Shown here: positions 6,004 through 7,874 of the stretch, piece by piece
Layout: each line of letters begins with the position of its first letter
Position numbering within the stretch: the first letter of the stretch is position 1
Assembly (NCBI GenBank): GCA_002336085.1
Contig: DDEH01000132.1
Span: forward strand, 1 to 7,874
Source of the DNA: Flavobacteriales bacterium UBA1959
GTDB taxonomy: Bacteria; Bacteroidota; Bacteroidia; Flavobacteriales_D; Sanyastnellaceae
Reading direction: 5' to 3'
DNA length: 7,874 nucleotides
Translations under genes and position numbers: made by a program
The notes under the pieces: model-generated
The model's database searches: none
Told to the model about the DNA's origin: nothing
The model's input: the letters and a program-made list of their open reading frames with translations, nothing else

Positions 6004-7874
6004 TTATCTTAGCAAATTCACTTGCCCTTGCCATTGTCGTGTCAATTCGGAGAAGGCGCGAGAATCAATTTGCAATACCCAGGTATAAATCCCTCCTGGC
6101 GCGAAGTAATCCCCTCCATTCCTGGCCTCTCCAACCCAATGCGAATCAACGTCTTGCGTATTCCACACCAACTGCCCATATCGGTTATAGACTGCTAGTT
6201 CGTAACGTTCCACCAAGTCCGGATCGGACAAAACGGGACGCCATCCATCATTGATGCCGTCGGCATACCCTTGCTCTGGTGGTGTAAAACCCGTAGGCAC
6301 ATATACCTCCAAACTTTCGAGCACTTCGATCGTCATCATGAGTTCTTGAGCACAGCCAAAATCATTGATTACTGTGAGCAAAACTTCATAAAAACCTGCT
6401 GCGTCGTAGGAGTGATTTGCATTCCATTCAGAAGACAATTCCCCGTCGCCAAAATCCCAAATAGATTGCCCTAGATCTGACGTATTCTCAAATGTCCATG
6501 ACGAATTTAGAGGGTCTGGAGCATCAACCGTTCCCGAATATGGATCTGGGATGAAGTCAACCATTGGGCTAGGCAGTACAATGATAGAATCAGTCAGAGC
6601 CACCGACGCAATGCATCCAGCGTCAGACACGGCTGTCAATTCCAAGTTGTATGATGCAGGCGTTTCGAGCAGTACCTCCGTAATATTCTCATCGCTCGCA
6701 AAGACCAGCGTGGAATCTGCGTGGATTTCCAAGAGCCATTCATTCGCACCAAAAACGTCGTGTTCAATTTCCAAGACATATGGAGCGCAACCTATCGATG
6801 AACCTACTGAGAGTGAAAGCAAAGGAACAGATAACACCTCAATTGAATCCATCTTGTAGCCGCTGCAACCGAAGTCATTGACGCCCATCAACTCAATCAA
6901 GTGATGCCCCAATGTCCCAATTTCCAAAACCGTTGTTCCTGTCGTAGCAACCAAAATACTGTCAACGAGCCAGGCCATTTGTAGTCCGTCTTCTGCAAAG
7001 ATGAAGGGTTCGATTTGCGCCGGAACACCGCACAGAACAGAGTCCTGCAGGTCGAAGGCAAATACAGGTGAAGGCAGCACCTCAATTGCGATGGTATCGA
7101 ATGAAGTACAGCCCCATTCGCTTACGACTGAAACTTCAACATCAACAGTATCCGCCATGTATCCCTGATGAATGAGATTCAAAGTTGGTTCTAAGGCATT
7201 CGAGGAAGTTTCACCCCCACCTACCGACCAACTCCACGTGCCCAATCCTTCTGTTTGATTATCAAAGGCCACATCCAGCGGAGAACAGCCCGTAGATACC
7301 TGAGCAGCCACGACTATTGCAATCGGACTGTGTACCATAATCTCCATGCTATCCTCAGCCATACAACCGTTCAATGTATCCATGGCATGCGCATATACGC
7401 CAAGCAAACCCAATGAATCCAAACCAATGGTGATCGGAGCGAGAGCCGTCTGTACTCCTGACGGAGTCATCCATTCAATTGCAACATCCGTTGCCCCATC
7501 CGAAGCATTGGAATCAATGGCAATGGAATCGCCGAGACAGGTTGTTCCAGTCGTGGTGACCAATTCCAATTCAAAGGCCGGATGCACTGTTACGTCAACG
7601 GCAAAAGTATCCGTAGCACATGCACTCGAAACGATTTGTATGACCGTGTATTCTCCAGCTTCAGAATAGGTGTGAATTGCCGTAGAATCCATAAGAAAAG
7701 ACCCTGACCCAAAATCCAATGCAATCGCATCGCCACCCAGACTTTCATCTGTGGCCGTGATCTGAAAGGGGGCGCAGCCCTCCAGTAAATCCAATTCAAA
7801 CTGGGAATGTACCGTCGAGGGTTCGACCCAAACAAAGACTGAGTCAACCGCAGAACCGCAGGCATTGGACACCA
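6004..7874 (-). CDS. Large PKD-like repeat surface protein with gliding-motility (type B) C-terminal domain, C-terminal part
   Basis: The frame is open to the right edge. Its only start-like codon there is a GTG in the middle of a repeat (VSNACGS), so the true N-terminus lies outside. The visible 623 residues hold about six tandem beta-sandwich units (see repeat entry), one with the exact PKD motif WDFGDGE (472-478). The end (about 520-622) reads YVPTGFTPP...DGINDGW, YELAVYNRYGQLVW, GGIYTWVLQ and GQVNLLR, which fits the gliding-motility-associated C-terminal domain that directs type IX secretion and surface attachment (type B). Paired cysteines in most units suit an extracellular, disulfide-stabilised protein. 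The role is probably adhesion or surface binding, inferred from the family; no catalytic domain is visible in this part. Stop codon TAA at 6006-6004. Confidence 0.92.
   Translation of the reverse strand, partial: VSNACGSAVDSVFVWVEPSTVHSQFELDLLEGCAPFQITATDESLGGDAIALDFGSGSFLMDSTAIHTYSEAGEYTVIQIVSSACATDTFAVDVTVHPAFELELVTTTGTTCLGDSIAIDSNASDGATDVAIEWMTPSGVQTALAPITIGLDSLGLLGVYAHAMDTLNGCMAEDSMEIMVHSPIAIVVAAQVSTGCSPLDVAFDNQTEGLGTWSWSVGGGETSSNALEPTLNLIHQGYMADTVDVEVSVVSEWGCTSFDTIAIEVLPSPVFAFDLQDSVLCGVPAQIEPFIFAEDGLQMAWLVDSILVATTGTTVLEIGTLGHHLIELMGVNDFGCSGYKMDSIEVLSVPLLSLSVGSSIGCAPYVLEIEHDVFGANEWLLEIHADSTLVFASDENITEVLLETPASYNLELTAVSDAGCIASVALTDSIIVLPSPMVDFIPDPYSGTVDAPDPLNSSWTFENTSDLGQSIWDFGDGELSSEWNANHSYDAAGFYEVLLTVINDFGCAQELMMTIEVLESLEVYVPTGFTPPEQGYADGINDGWRPVLSDPDLVERYELAVYNRYGQLVWNTQDVDSHWVGEARNGGDYFAPGGIYTWVLQIDSRAFSELTRQWQGQVNLLR
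6316..7818 (-). repeat. Six tandem PKD-like protein repeats, about 80-86 residues each
   Basis: In the visible protein, unit boundaries are marked by a closing strand plus proline: VTVHP (93-97), IMVHSP (178-183), IEVLPSP (263-269), IEVLSVP (344-350), IIVLPSP (430-436) and IEVLES (515-520). Most units begin with a Cys-containing turn such as GCAP (32, 361) or GCSP (195) and end with a second Cys in motifs such as WGC, FGC or AGC (170, 255, 336, 420, 507). The last unit lacks the first Cys but has the canonical WDFGDGE. Repeats are diverged at DNA level, so recent duplication is not indicated. Confidence 0.75.

Noticed and set aside
5510..6330. The sequence AGCACTTCGAT occurs at 5510-5520 and again at 6320-6330, suggesting a DNA repeat.
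   Set aside because: Both copies encode the same common beta-strand peptide (IEVL) in frame on the minus strand near the ends of beta domains; this is coding coincidence.
7870..7872. GTG as the start codon of the PKD-repeat gene.
   Set aside because: It lies inside a repeat motif (VSNACGS) and has no signal peptide after it; the gene clearly continues beyond the window.

Overview
The window looks like chromosomal DNA of a free-living, probably marine or aquatic member of the Bacteroidota (Flavobacteriales or a near relative). Three things point there. The protein at the right end finishes in a gliding-motility-associated (type B, type IX secretion) C-terminal domain. No start codon has a clear Shine-Dalgarno sequence. 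One intergenic gap holds a TAnnTTTG-type box, the -7 element of this phylum. The lineage is inferred from protein character, not from a marker gene.

Layout from left to right. (1) 1-435, minus strand: the N-terminal 145 codons of a secreted, cysteine-rich beta-sandwich protein that runs off the left edge. (2) 454-2742, minus strand: a complete family GH3 exo-beta-glucosidase lipoprotein, 18 bases upstream of gene 1 and probably co-transcribed with it. (3) 2743-2913: a 171-base divergent intergenic region. (4) 2914-5496, plus strand: a complete family GH2 beta-mannosidase lipoprotein. (5) 5506-5955, minus strand: a small GreA/GreB-type transcription factor, convergent with gene 4 across only 9 bases. 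(6) 6004 to the right edge, minus strand: the C-terminal 623 codons of a large PKD-like repeat surface protein.

Genes 1, 2 and 4 form a small glycan-degradation locus. The GH3 and GH2 enzymes release single beta-linked glucose and mannose residues from oligosaccharide ends, so glucomannan-type or mixed beta-glycan oligosaccharides are plausible substrates. Gene 1 may be a glycan-binding or multidomain secreted partner. No SusC/SusD pair, sulfatase or dedicated regulator lies in the window, so calling it a full polysaccharide utilisation locus would go beyond the data. Genes 5 and 6 look unrelated to sugar use: a housekeeping RNA polymerase accessory factor and a cell-surface or secreted adhesin-like protein.

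All six-frame space is explained by these five genes; other open frames are antisense shadows. I found no tRNA, rRNA, CRISPR array, insertion sequence or phage gene, and no convincing evidence of a wholly new system. The items most worth a second look are the truncated repeat protein at the left edge, the Gre-like factor with a conserved acidic tip, and the divergent GH3/GH2 pair.
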